DNA of 8,528 nt from Sphingomonadaceae bacterium (GTDB taxonomy: Bacteria; Pseudomonadota; Alphaproteobacteria; Sphingomonadales; Sphingomonadaceae), in the NCBI GenBank assembly GCA_019245455.1, contig JAFARM010000243.1, positions 1 through 8,528 of the forward strand. Direction: 5' to 3'. The notes beneath the pieces were generated by a model, which was not told the DNA's origin, ran no database searches, and saw only the letters and a program-made list of their open reading frames with translations. The position numbers were made by a program, and so were the translations under genes. Below are positions 1 to 7,417 of this stretch, in pieces; positions within the stretch are counted from its first letter, which is position 1, and every line of letters begins with the position of its first letter.

Positions 1-1
1 G

Positions 2-3000
2 GCGGTGGCGCGGCTCGGCGGCCGCCCGCTCGCCGACCTGGCGCTGACCGAGGCGGGCGGGCGGCTGGTCGTCGCCGGCAGCCTCGCGCCGGCACCCCTG
101 CTCGACGGCATGGCGGCGCGCGCGTCGGCGGGCGGCATCCGGCTGCACGCGGAGGGGCAGCTGGCGGCGCGCGTGCTGACGGCGCGGGTCGACGCCGCCT
201 CGCCGGCGGTGCGGGCGAGTGCCGCCGGCACCGCCGATTTCGGGCACGAGGTGCTCGCCGGGGTCCATGTCACCGCCCGCGCGCTGCAGCCGGCGGTGCT
301 GCTGCCGCGGTTGTCGGGGCGCGACATCGTCCTCGACGCGCGCGTCGCCGGGCCGTTCGCGCGGCCGCGGGTCGGCTATGTCCTGACCAGCCCGGAGTTC
401 GCCTGGGGCAAGACGCGCTTCACCGCCTTCCGCGCGACGGGCGAAGTGGCGGTGGCGTCGCCGGTGGTCGTGCCGGTGGCGGCGTCGGCGGCGACGGTCG
501 AGGGGGTGGGGGAGGACCTCGGCGCGGTGCTCGCCCGACCGCGGTTGGCCGGTGCCATCACCGTCGCGCACCGGACGTTTTCGGCGGCGGCGCTGAAGGC
601 CGACAGCGCCGGGGCGGCGGGGGCGGTATCGCTGCGGCTGACGTTCGACGGCGACTACGACCTGGGGTTCAAGGGGGTGCTGCCGCGCTATGCGATCGGC
701 GGCCTCGGCGTAGCGGACGTCGGGGTCGATCTCCGTGCCCACCCCGGTGCGGGCGGAACGCAGGTCGACGCACGCGTCGACGCCCGGGCGACGCGGGTCG
801 ATTCGGGGCTGGCCCGCGCCGTCCTCGCCGGCTTGCCCGAGGTGACGAGCGCGGTGACGGTCGCCCCCGACCTGTCGATGCGCTTTGCCGACCTGCGCCT
901 GACCGCGCCCGGCCTGACCGCGGCGGGGGGTGGCACGAGGGATGTCAACGGCTTGATTCATATCGCTGTTTCGGGCGGGTCGCGCGATTATGGCGCGGTC
1001 GCGGCGACGCTTGCCGGGCCGATCGACGCGCCCACCGCCGACCTCGCCCTCGCCGCGCCGCTCCCCGGCCTGACTGCCGTCGCCGCCCACGTCTCGCCCG
1101 ATTCCGCCGGATGGCGGGTCACGGCGCACGGCACCACGCCCGTCGGCCCCGCGACCCTGGACGCCCGCCTCGCGCCCGGCGCGACCGGTGCCGATCTCGC
1201 TCTCGCCGTTGCCGGTGCGACGGCGAAGGGCGCGATCGTGCTTGACGACGCCGGCCGAGCGAGCGGGCGGCTGGCGATCGCCGGGGAGGGGCTGACCGGT
1301 GCCCTCGTCCTGGCACCAGGCGGCGCGGCGCAGCGGATCGACCTCGCGCTCGCCGCCAGCGCCGCTGCCATCGGCCCGGCGACGCTCGCGCGCGGCACGC
1401 TCGCCGGCCACATCGTCGTCGGCAGCGGCGCGCCGCTCGGCGACGTCCGCGCCACCCTCACCGATCTGCGCGGCGGCGGCGTGGTCGTGACGAGCGCGAC
1501 GCTAACCGCAAGCGCGACCGCGCAGGGCGGCACCGCGACCCTGTCGGCCGCGGGCACCGCCGGCGTTCCCTTCACCCTTGCTGTCGACGCGCGCGGCAGC
1601 GGCGACCGCGCGGAGATCGGCGGCACGGGCAGCATCGACGGCAAGCCGCTGCGCCTCGACCACCGCGCGGCGATCGAGCGCGTCGGCGGCGCGTGGCGGC
1701 TGGCGCCCGTCCGCATCGTCACCCCCGACGGTGCCGTTGAGCTCGCCGGCAGCATCGGCGACGGCGTGACGGCGAGCGTCCGCGCCGACAATCTCGGCCT
1801 GTCGCTGCTGACCGTCGCCGACCCCGCCTTCAACTTCGGCGGCCATGTCGCGGGGACGCTGCGGGTGACGGTTCCGTCCGCGGGCGCGCCGACCGGCGAC
1901 CTCAGTCTGCGCGTCCACGACCTGACGCGCGCCGGGCTCGCGGCGTCGTCGCTGCCGGTCGATTTCGGGATCAACGCGGCGCTGACGGGCGAGGCGGCGG
2001 CGGCACGAGCGGTTCTCGTCCAGGGCGGATCGACGATCGGTCGCGCGCAGGTCGACCTGCGGCTGATGCCGGGGCCAAGCCTGCCGGCGCGCCTGCTCGG
2101 TTCGCTGCTGTTCGCCCAGGCGCGCTTCGCGGGGCCGGCGCAGGCGGTCTGGGCGCTGTCGGGGATCGAGGCGCTCGACGTGCGCGGGCCGATCACGGTC
2201 GCGGTCGACGCCGGCGGCCGGCTCGGCGATCCGCGGCTGAGCGGAACCATCGCCGCGCGCGACGCGCGGGTCGAGAACACGACGCTCGGCACGGTCGTCG
2301 ACAAGGTCGACCTCGACGGCCGCTTCGCCGGCTCGCAGCTCGACCTCGCCCGTTTCGCCGGCGCGATCGGCAAGGACGGCCACCTCGCCGGCAGCGGCCG
2401 CATCGACCTGTCGGCCGAACGGGGGTTTCCGCTCGACGTGTCGGCGACGCTCGAGCGCGCTGCGATCATCAACCGCGACGACCTGCAGGCGACGGCGACG
2501 GGTACGCTTCGCCTGCACAGCGACGGCGGCGGTGGCCGGGTCAGCGGCACGCTCGACGTCGTTCGCGGCCGCTACCGGCTCGGCCGTGCCGCGGCAGGAG
2601 CCGACGTGCCGGTGCTCGCCGTCGCCGAGCGCAACGCCGACCTCCTCGGCCGCGCCGCGTCGCGCCCCGCGCGGCCGACGCAGTGGACGCTCGACATCGG
2701 CCTGACGGCGCGCGACAATTTCGCCGTCGAGGGGCTGGGCCTCAACTCGTTCTGGCGCGGATCGCTGAAGGTCGGCGGGCGTGCCAACGCCCCCGATCTC
2801 GTCGGCCGCGTCCAGCTCATTCGCGGCGACTACGACTTTTCCGGCAAGCGGTTCGAGCTGACACGCGGCGACGTGCGCTTCGCCGGCGGCAACCCGCCCG
2901 ATCCCGTCATCGACATCGCCGCGGAAAATACGAGTTCGGGCTTCACCGCGCAGCTTGGCCTGACGGGCACGGCGCTCCACCCCGACATCCGCTTCAGCTC

Positions 3001-3406
3001 GACGCCGGCGCTGCCGGAGGACGAGGTGCTGGCGCGCGTGCTGTTCGGCAGCTCGATCACGACGCTGTCCGCCCCGGAAGCGATCCAGCTCGGCGGCGCG
3101 CTGGCCTCGCTGCGCAGCAACGGCCGCGGCGTCGGGGCGGTGCTCGACCCGTTCAATACGGTGCGCAAGACGCTGCGTGTCGACCGCCTGCGGGCGCTGC
3201 CGGCCGACACGACCACCGGCCGGAAGACCTCCATCGCCGCCGGCAAATATATCGGCCGCCGCCTCTACGTCGAGCTGGCGACCGACGCCCAGGGCTATTC
3301 GGCGACGTCGATCGAGGTCGCCCTGTCGCGCAGCTTCTCGATCCTGTCGACCGTTGCGACGCTCGGCGGCACCAGCGCCAACCTGCGCATCAAGCGCGAC
3401 TATTGA
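2..3406 (+). CDS. tamB: Translocation and assembly module protein TamB, 5'-truncated by the window edge
   Basis: This is the C-terminal 1,134 residues of a TamB/DUF490 protein, open at the left edge; the GTG at position 5 is unlikely to be the real start. TamB is an inner-membrane-anchored, periplasm-spanning protein that partners the outer-membrane protein TamA and is implicated in outer-membrane protein assembly and lipid transport. The visible part is a long Ala/Gly/Val/Asp-rich chain of short alternating strands, as expected for the beta-taco groove. The last 240 residues or so carry the conserved TamB C-terminal domain: RGDYDFSGKRFELTRGDVRF near residue 939, then DPVIDIAA, a PEDEVLARVLFG segment, GKYIGRRLYVEL, and a terminal strand ending LRIKRDY. 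The signal anchor is missing because it lies outside the window. A tamA gene would be expected upstream. The small ORF follows after 44 bases. No frameshift or internal stop is seen. The family call is secure from the C-terminal domain; the low-complexity middle adds little by itself. Confidence 0.95.
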   Translation, partial: AVARLGGRPLADLALTEAGGRLVVAGSLAPAPLLDGMAARASAGGIRLHAEGQLAARVLTARVDAASPAVRASAAGTADFGHEVLAGVHVTARALQPAVLLPRLSGRDIVLDARVAGPFARPRVGYVLTSPEFAWGKTRFTAFRATGEVAVASPVVVPVAASAATVEGVGEDLGAVLARPRLAGAITVAHRTFSAAALKADSAGAAGAVSLRLTFDGDYDLGFKGVLPRYAIGGLGVADVGVDLRAHPGAGGTQVDARVDARATRVDSGLARAVLAGLPEVTSAVTVAPDLSMRFADLRLTAPGLTAAGGGTRDVNGLIHIAVSGGSRDYGAVAATLAGPIDAPTADLALAAPLPGLTAVAAHVSPDSAGWRVTAHGTTPVGPATLDARLAPGATGADLALAVAGATAKGAIVLDDAGRASGRLAIAGEGLTGALVLAPGGAAQRIDLALAASAAAIGPATLARGTLAGHIVVGSGAPLGDVRATLTDLRGGGVVVTSATLTASATAQGGTATLSAAGTAGVPFTLAVDARGSGDRAEIGGTGSIDGKPLRLDHRAAIERVGGAWRLAPVRIVTPDGAVELAGSIGDGVTASVRADNLGLSLLTVADPAFNFGGHVAGTLRVTVPSAGAPTGDLSLRVHDLTRAGLAASSLPVDFGINAALTGEAAAARAVLVQGGSTIGRAQVDLRLMPGPSLPARLLGSLLFAQARFAGPAQAVWALSGIEALDVRGPITVAVDAGGRLGDPRLSGTIAARDARVENTTLGTVVDKVDLDGRFAGSQLDLARFAGAIGKDGHLAGSGRIDLSAERGFPLDVSATLERAAIINRDDLQATATGTLRLHSDGGGGRVSGTLDVVRGRYRLGRAAAGADVPVLAVAERNADLLGRAASRPARPTQWTLDIGLTARDNFAVEGLGLNSFWRGSLKVGGRANAPDLVGRVQLIRGDYDFSGKRFELTRGDVRFAGGNPPDPVIDIAAENTSSGFTAQLGLTGTALHPDIRFSSTPALPEDEVLARVLFGSSITTLSAPEAIQLGGALASLRSNGRGVGAVLDPFNTVRKTLRVDRLRALPADTTTGRKTSIAAGKYIGRRLYVELATDAQGYSATSIEVALSRSFSILSTVATLGGTSANLRIKRDY

Positions 3407-3450
3407 ACCCGGGCCCGCCCGTAAGCACTTATGCGCAGAGGGAGAACGCC

Positions 3451-3657
3451 ATGATCCGTCGCCTCGTCACGCTTCTCGCGGGCCGTAGCCTGGCGCGCTC
3501 GGCGGCCGGTTTCGGCGGTCCGGCGGCGACCGTCGCCGGGGTCGTCCTGCCGCTCGTCCTGCGGCGGCTCGGGCTGGGCGGCATGATCGCCGCGGCCGTC
3601 GCGGGCCGCGCCGTCCGCCATGCCGCGCGCCGCGCGGAGCGGCGTCGTTTCGGCTGA
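3451..3657 (+). CDS. Small arginine-rich hypothetical protein, possibly membrane-associated (68 aa)
   Basis: I do not recognise this protein. The ATG at 3451 is supported by a good ribosome binding site (GAGGGAG, 3438-3444, 6 bases upstream). The product has 68 residues with 13 arginines, no lysine and one acidic residue (Glu63), so it is strongly basic. The middle is hydrophobic and Gly/Ala/Val-rich: residues 20-37 (GFGGPAATVAGVVLPLVL), then RR, then a second short apolar run at 41-51. The C-terminus is an arginine cluster (ARRAERRRF). This could be a membrane-inserted or amphipathic peptide with a cytoplasmic basic tail, but no function can be assigned. It starts 44 bases after the tamB stop on the same strand with no clear terminator between, so it is probably on the tamB transcript. 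The high local GC means a chance ORF is possible, but the ribosome binding site and the patterned hydrophobicity favour a real gene. Confidence 0.6.
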   Translation: MIRRLVTLLAGRSLARSAAGFGGPAATVAGVVLPLVLRRLGLGGMIAAAVAGRAVRHAARRAERRRFG

Positions 3658-3665
3658 CGCTTGGG

Positions 3666-3687
3666 CTGTTCACCGCAGGGTCAACAG
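3666..3687. promoter_or_regulatory. 22-bp palindrome, candidate TetR operator (or weak terminator)
   Basis: Two 9-base arms, CTGTTCACC (3666-3674) and GGTCAACAG (3679-3687), flank a 4-base centre (GCAG); 8 of 9 positions are complementary, with only C3671 and C3682 unpaired. It lies in the 86-base gap upstream of the TetR gene and ends 3 bases before a TTGACT -35-like hexamer. Size and placement suit an autoregulatory TetR-family operator. A smaller inverted repeat (GTCAA 3680-3684, TTGAC 3691-3695) overlaps both this site and the -35. Alternatively, in RNA the arms form a hairpin followed by GUUUUG, which could act as a weak terminator for the tamB/small-ORF transcript; the internal mismatch and short U run make that less convincing. 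That the TetR protein binds here is inference. Confidence 0.45.
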
Positions 3688-3690
3688 GTT

Positions 3691-3719
3691 TTGACTATCG
3701 CTCAGTTTCACGCCATAGC
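3691..3719 (+). promoter_or_regulatory. Candidate promoter for the TetR-SelO operon
   Basis: TTGACT (3691-3696) matches five of six bases of the sigma-70 -35 consensus. At a spacing of 17 bases comes CATAGC (3714-3719), a poor -10 with three matches. This gap is noticeably less GC-rich than the surrounding genes, and the site lies 24 bases before the TetR start codon, so the placement is sensible. The weak -10 leaves the call uncertain. The neighbouring palindrome would let a bound repressor block RNA polymerase here. Confidence 0.35.
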
Positions 3720-3743
3720 CGATCGGATGAACGTGGGAGAAGG

Positions 3744-4379
3744 ATGACCGTGGCCACTCGCGCCGTCGATCGCAGCAGCCGCCGTTATGATCCGGCCGAG
3801 ACGCGTCAGCGCGTGCTCGAGGCGGCGAACCTGCTGTTCTCGACCAAGGGCTATGCCGCCACCGGTACCGCCGACATCGCCCGCGCCGCCGACGTGTCGG
3901 AAGGGTCGATCTTCTACCACTTCGGATCCAAGCAGAACCTGCTCGTCGAGATCGGGCGGATGTACGGCGAGCGGATGATCGCGGCGATGCAGCGCGACGA
4001 CGCGCTCGGCGACCTCGACATCGGCGATGCCATCCGCCGCTGCGTCACCTTCTGCCTGGAGCACAAGGAGTGGGAGGCGCTGACCGGCGAGGCGTGCGTC
4101 GAGGGCAAGCCCAAGATGCTGATGCGCACCGAGGCCGAACCCTTCTACCGCGCCTCGCGCGAGGTGACGATCGACTGGTCGATGCGCCACATCGCGGCGT
4201 CGGCGGAACGGCACGGGATCGTGTCGATGAACGCCGTCGTCGCCGCCAAGCTGATCTACGCGCTCGTCGGCGAGGCGCTCGACGAGGTCATGTCGACGAA
4301 CGACGCCGCCGAGCGCGAAGCGATCGTCGCGGAGACGGTGCGGTTCGTCCGCACGGCGTGCGGCCTGCAGCCGGCGTGA
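3744..4379 (+). CDS. TetR/AcrR-family transcriptional regulator (211 aa)
   Basis: This is a one-component, ligand-responsive DNA-binding repressor of the TetR family. The N-terminal helix-turn-helix domain occupies about residues 18-66: RQRVLEAANLLFSTKGYAAT, then TADIARAADVSEGSIFYHFGSKQNLL, which carries the family hallmark (recognition helix plus Y-H-F and a K in the following turn). Residues 70-211 form the helical ligand and dimerisation domain, which is too divergent to indicate a ligand. Its length is typical. The ATG at 3744 is preceded by GGGAG/AAGG; a GTG two codons in (3750) is an alternative start with comparable Shine-Dalgarno spacing. The stop codon overlaps the GTG of the next gene by 4 bases, so the regulator and the SelO protein are very likely translated from one message. 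Regulation is probably autogenous through the palindrome at 3666-3687. The target genes are not shown by the sequence beyond this operon. Confidence 0.95.
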   Translation: MTVATRAVDRSSRRYDPAETRQRVLEAANLLFSTKGYAATGTADIARAADVSEGSIFYHFGSKQNLLVEIGRMYGERMIAAMQRDDALGDLDIGDAIRRCVTFCLEHKEWEALTGEACVEGKPKMLMRTEAEPFYRASREVTIDWSMRHIAASAERHGIVSMNAVVAAKLIYALVGEALDEVMSTNDAAEREAIVAETVRFVRTACGLQPA

Positions 4380-5737
4380 CCTTCCGCGGCGAGGCGGCGA
4401 TCCTCGCCCTCGGGCCAGCGTTCTACGATCCCGTCCGGCCGGCCGACTTTCCGCAGGCGCTGCTGCGCTTCCGCAACGACCGCGCCGCCGCGACGATCGG
4501 GCTGGACGGCCTGAGCGACGCCGAGTGGGTGCGGCACTTCGCGCGGTTCGAGCCTTTGCCCGGCAGCCTCGCCCGTCCGCTGGCGCTGCGCTACCATGGG
4601 CACCAGTTCCGCACCTATAATCCCGACCTTGGCGACGGCCGCGGCTTTCTGTTCGCGCAGTGCCGCGACGATCGCGGCCGCCTGCTGGACCTCGGCACCA
4701 AGGGGTCGGGGCAGACGCCGTGGAGCCGCGCCGGCGACGGTCGCCTGACGCTGAAGGGTGCGGTGCGCGAGGTGCTGGCGACCGAGATGCTTGAGGCGCT
4801 CGGCGTCGACACGTCGCGGACGCTGTCGGTGGTCGAAACCGGCGAGGAACTCGACCGCGGCGACGAGCCGTCGCCGACGCGCAGTGCCGTCCTCGTCCGC
4901 CTCAGCCACGGCCACATCCGCTACGGCACGTTCCAGCGGCTGGCGGCGCTCGGGCTGGCGGACGACATGGCGCGGCTGACGACCTATGTCCTCGACCAGT
5001 TTTTCGGCGGCGCGGGGGTGGAGCCGTATGCGACGCTGCTCGACCACGCCGTGACCAACGCCGCGACGCAGGCGGCGGCGATGATGGCGGCGGGGTTCGT
5101 CCACGGCGTGCTCAACACCGACAACATCAACGTCACCGGCGAGATGTTCGACTATGGCCCGTTCCGCTTCGCGCCGTCGTGGGACCCTGACTTCACCGCC
5201 GCCTATTTCGACCATCACGGGCTCTACAGCTTCGGGCGGCAGGCGGAGGCGATGCAGTGGAACGTCTTCCAGCTCGCCGGCGCGCTGCGGCTGGTCGCCC
5301 CGGTCGAGGCGCTGCGTCCGCCGCTGGCGGCCTTCGGCGAGCGGTACACCGCGGCGCTGACGGCGGCGCTGCTCAGGCGGCTCGGCGTCGCTCCGTTCGG
5401 CGACGACCGCGACCGCGCCCTCGCCGAGGCGCTGGTGGCGGCGCTGGCGGCGAGCGGGGCCGACCTGCCGCGCTTCTGGTTCGACTGGCGCGGCGGGCAG
5501 CTGCGGCGGTCGAGCGTGGGCTATGAGGGACCGGCGTTCGCCCCGTTCGTCGCCGCCGTCGGCGCGTACCGGCCAGCGGTCGCGCTCGACCATCCCTATT
5601 GGGCCGACGCCGCCCCGTGCAGCCTCGCCATCGCCGAGGTCGAGGCGATCTGGGCACCGATCGCCGCCGCCGACGACTGGCACCGCTTCGACGCCAAGGT
5701 CGCGGGCATCCGTCGCATGGGCGCGGCGATGGCGTGA
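4376..5737 (+). CDS. selO: Protein adenylyltransferase SelO (YdiU/UPF0061 family), short form
   Basis: SelO is a pseudokinase-fold enzyme that transfers AMP from ATP to Ser, Thr or Tyr of target proteins; in bacteria it is linked to redox stress. From the GTG at 4376 the product is 453 residues. Family motifs appear in order: YHGHQF (73-78), LGDGR (85-89), GTKGSGQTPWSRAGDGR (107-123), REVLATEMLEALG (131-143), VRLSHGHIRYGTF (174-186), GFVHGVLNTDN (240-250) and DYGPF (259-263). K109, D249, N250 and D259 fit the catalytic or metal-binding positions known from the Pseudomonas syringae enzyme (K113, D252, N253, D262), so it appears active. The start is chosen because homology begins there and the GTG overlaps the tetR stop by 4 bases (GTGA); no Shine-Dalgarno is visible, so translation probably depends on coupling. 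The frame is open further upstream, which could mislead start calls. It is slightly shorter than typical members (about 480 residues) and ends in IRRMGAAMA without the C-terminal cysteine tail; only C96 and C415 are present. Confidence 0.93.
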   Translation: MTFRGEAAILALGPAFYDPVRPADFPQALLRFRNDRAAATIGLDGLSDAEWVRHFARFEPLPGSLARPLALRYHGHQFRTYNPDLGDGRGFLFAQCRDDRGRLLDLGTKGSGQTPWSRAGDGRLTLKGAVREVLATEMLEALGVDTSRTLSVVETGEELDRGDEPSPTRSAVLVRLSHGHIRYGTFQRLAALGLADDMARLTTYVLDQFFGGAGVEPYATLLDHAVTNAATQAAAMMAAGFVHGVLNTDNINVTGEMFDYGPFRFAPSWDPDFTAAYFDHHGLYSFGRQAEAMQWNVFQLAGALRLVAPVEALRPPLAAFGERYTAALTAALLRRLGVAPFGDDRDRALAEALVAALAASGADLPRFWFDWRGGQLRRSSVGYEGPAFAPFVAAVGAYRPAVALDHPYWADAAPCSLAIAEVEAIWAPIAAADDWHRFDAKVAGIRRMGAAMA

Positions 5738-5752
5738 GGCGTCGGGCACGGG

Positions 5753-6811
5753 CTACAGCCGCGTCAGATGGCCCATCTTGCGTCCCGGCTTGGCCTCGCG
5801 CTTGCCGTAGAGGTGGAGGTGGGCGCTGGGATCGGCGAGCAGCGTCGCCCAGTCGTCGGCCGCGTCGCCGAGCAGGTTGGTCATCGTCACCGCGCGCGCC
5901 GTCAACGCCGTCGCGCCGAGCGGCAGGCCGCAGATGGCGCGGATGTGGTTCTCGAACTGGCTCGTGCGCGCTCCCTCGATCGTCCAGTGGCCGCTGTTGT
6001 GGACGCGCGGGGCCATCTCGTTGAACACCGGGCCGTCGGCTGTGGCGAAGAACTCGCACGTGAGCACGCCGACATGGTCGAGCGCCGCCGCTGCGCGCTG
6101 CGCCAGCTCGATCGCGGCGGGTGCATGACGCAGCACGGCCGGCGGCGCGTGGACGTGACTGGTGGCGAGGATACCGTCGACGTGGACGTTGTGCGGCACG
6201 TCGTAGACGACCGTGGCACCGTCGGCCGCCCGCGCCAGGATGACCGAGAACTCGCCCGCGAAGGCGACCAGCCCCTCGACGACCGCCGGCGCACCGCCGG
6301 TCGCGGCCCATGCGGCGTCGGCGTCGGCGGGGGCGGCGATGCGCGCCTGGCCCTTGCCGTCATAGCCGAAGCGGCGGGTCTTGAGGATCGCCGGTGTGCC
6401 GATCTCGCCCAGCGCCTGTTCGAGCTCGGCGAGCGTGTCCACCGCGCGGAACGGGGCCGGCTGCCCGCCAAGGTCCGCGACGAAGCGCTTCTCCGCCAGC
6501 CGGTCCTGCGCCACCTCGAGCGCGGCGACACCGGGGCGGACGGGCACGCGCTCGGCGAGGCGGCGCACGGCGGCGAGTGGCACGTTCTCGAACTCATAGG
6601 TGACGACGCCGACAGCGGCGGCGAAGCTATCGAGCGCGCCCGCGTCGTCATACTCGGCGCGCGTGGCGAAGGCGCTGACCTCGGCGGCGGGCTGCTCGGC
6701 CTCGGGCGCATAGACATGGACGCGGTAGCCCATCGCCGCCGCGGCAAGCGCCAGCATCCGTCCGAGCTGCCCGCCGCCGAGGATGCCGATCGTCGCCCCC
6801 GGCGGGATCAT
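5753..6811 (-). CDS. purK: 5-(carboxyamino)imidazole ribonucleotide synthase PurK
   Basis: PurK is the ATP-grasp enzyme that converts AIR, bicarbonate and ATP to N5-CAIR in de novo purine synthesis in the cytoplasm; PurE then uses the product. The 352-residue length is normal for the family. It starts with the nucleotide-binding loop IGILGGGQLGRM (8-19). The ATP-grasp core has ILKTRRFGYDGKGQ (142-155), a VVEGLVAFAGEFSV strand region (177-190), and the metal-binding strand EFF...GPVFNEMAPRVHNSGHWT (253-277). The C-terminal HLYGKREAKPGRKMGHLT (333-350) is also diagnostic. I chose the ATG at 6811 because the family N-terminus begins there; a longer ATG (6859) would add 16 non-family residues inside purE. 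Only 2 bases separate it from the purE stop and no strong ribosome binding site is present (a GGAG lies about 14 bases upstream), which suggests translational coupling. Its 3' end faces selO with 15 bases between stops. Confidence 0.97.
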   Translation of the reverse strand: MIPPGATIGILGGGQLGRMLALAAAAMGYRVHVYAPEAEQPAAEVSAFATRAEYDDAGALDSFAAAVGVVTYEFENVPLAAVRRLAERVPVRPGVAALEVAQDRLAEKRFVADLGGQPAPFRAVDTLAELEQALGEIGTPAILKTRRFGYDGKGQARIAAPADADAAWAATGGAPAVVEGLVAFAGEFSVILARAADGATVVYDVPHNVHVDGILATSHVHAPPAVLRHAPAAIELAQRAAAALDHVGVLTCEFFATADGPVFNEMAPRVHNSGHWTIEGARTSQFENHIRAICGLPLGATALTARAVTMTNLLGDAADDWATLLADPSAHLHLYGKREAKPGRKMGHLTRL

Positions 6812-6813
6812 GC

Positions 6814-7290
<477 letters not shown>

Positions 7291-7304
7291 CCCGTTCCTT
7301 ACCT

Positions 7305-7376
7305 GTCATCCCCGCGAAAGCGAGGACCCATCTCCTCAGGCGTGGGGAGATGGGTCCCCGCTTTCGCGGGGATGAC
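7305..7376. repeat. Extragenic palindromic repeat (REP-like), long hairpin
   Basis: Two 31-base arms (7305-7335 and 7346-7376) are reverse complements at 30 of 31 positions; the one mismatch is A7323 against C7358, which becomes a G-U pair in a minus-strand transcript. Extending inward through a T-G and two more pairs gives 34-base arms (7305-7338, 7343-7376) with a GGCG loop. The outer core GTCATCCCCGCGAAAGCG is a widely dispersed proteobacterial palindrome, whose spurious translation ends in WVPAFAGMT; that recognition is from memory, not from a search. It fills more than half of the 127-base nadB-purE gap. Neither strand has a T run after the stem, so it is not a standard intrinsic terminator. 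It may stabilise the 3' end of nadB mRNA, influence read-through into purE, or be a passive mobile repeat. Confidence 0.9.
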
Positions 7377-7417
7377 GGCGTTAATCAAGCGCGATCCTCC
7401 CCCACTCGCGGGCAGGC

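Noticed and set aside
988..2980. Two long minus-strand open frames (about 520 and 492 codons) antisense to tamB
   Set aside because: They are Arg/Pro/Ser/Ala-rich with no recognisable motif, overlap each other and lie opposite a TamB frame that continues into its conserved C-terminal domain. Such open frames are expected in DNA of this GC content.
3431..3454. A 7-codon upstream ORF (MRRGRTP) whose stop overlaps the ATG of the small protein after tamB
   Set aside because: It looks like a coupling leader peptide, but there is no Shine-Dalgarno before its ATG and the downstream gene has a good one of its own, so a chance ATG is more likely.
4070..4375. An upstream extension of the selO frame through the tetR gene (about 102 codons)
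   Set aside because: The added residues are an Arg-rich shadow of tetR; SelO homology begins just after the GTG at 4376, which forms the expected 4-base overlap.
7305..7376. Interpretation of the long hairpin as an intrinsic terminator of nadB
   Set aside because: The stem is far longer than typical terminators and the bases after it on the minus strand (AGGTAAGGAACGGG) contain no U tract, so the standard mechanism does not fit. Rho-linked or processing roles remain possible.
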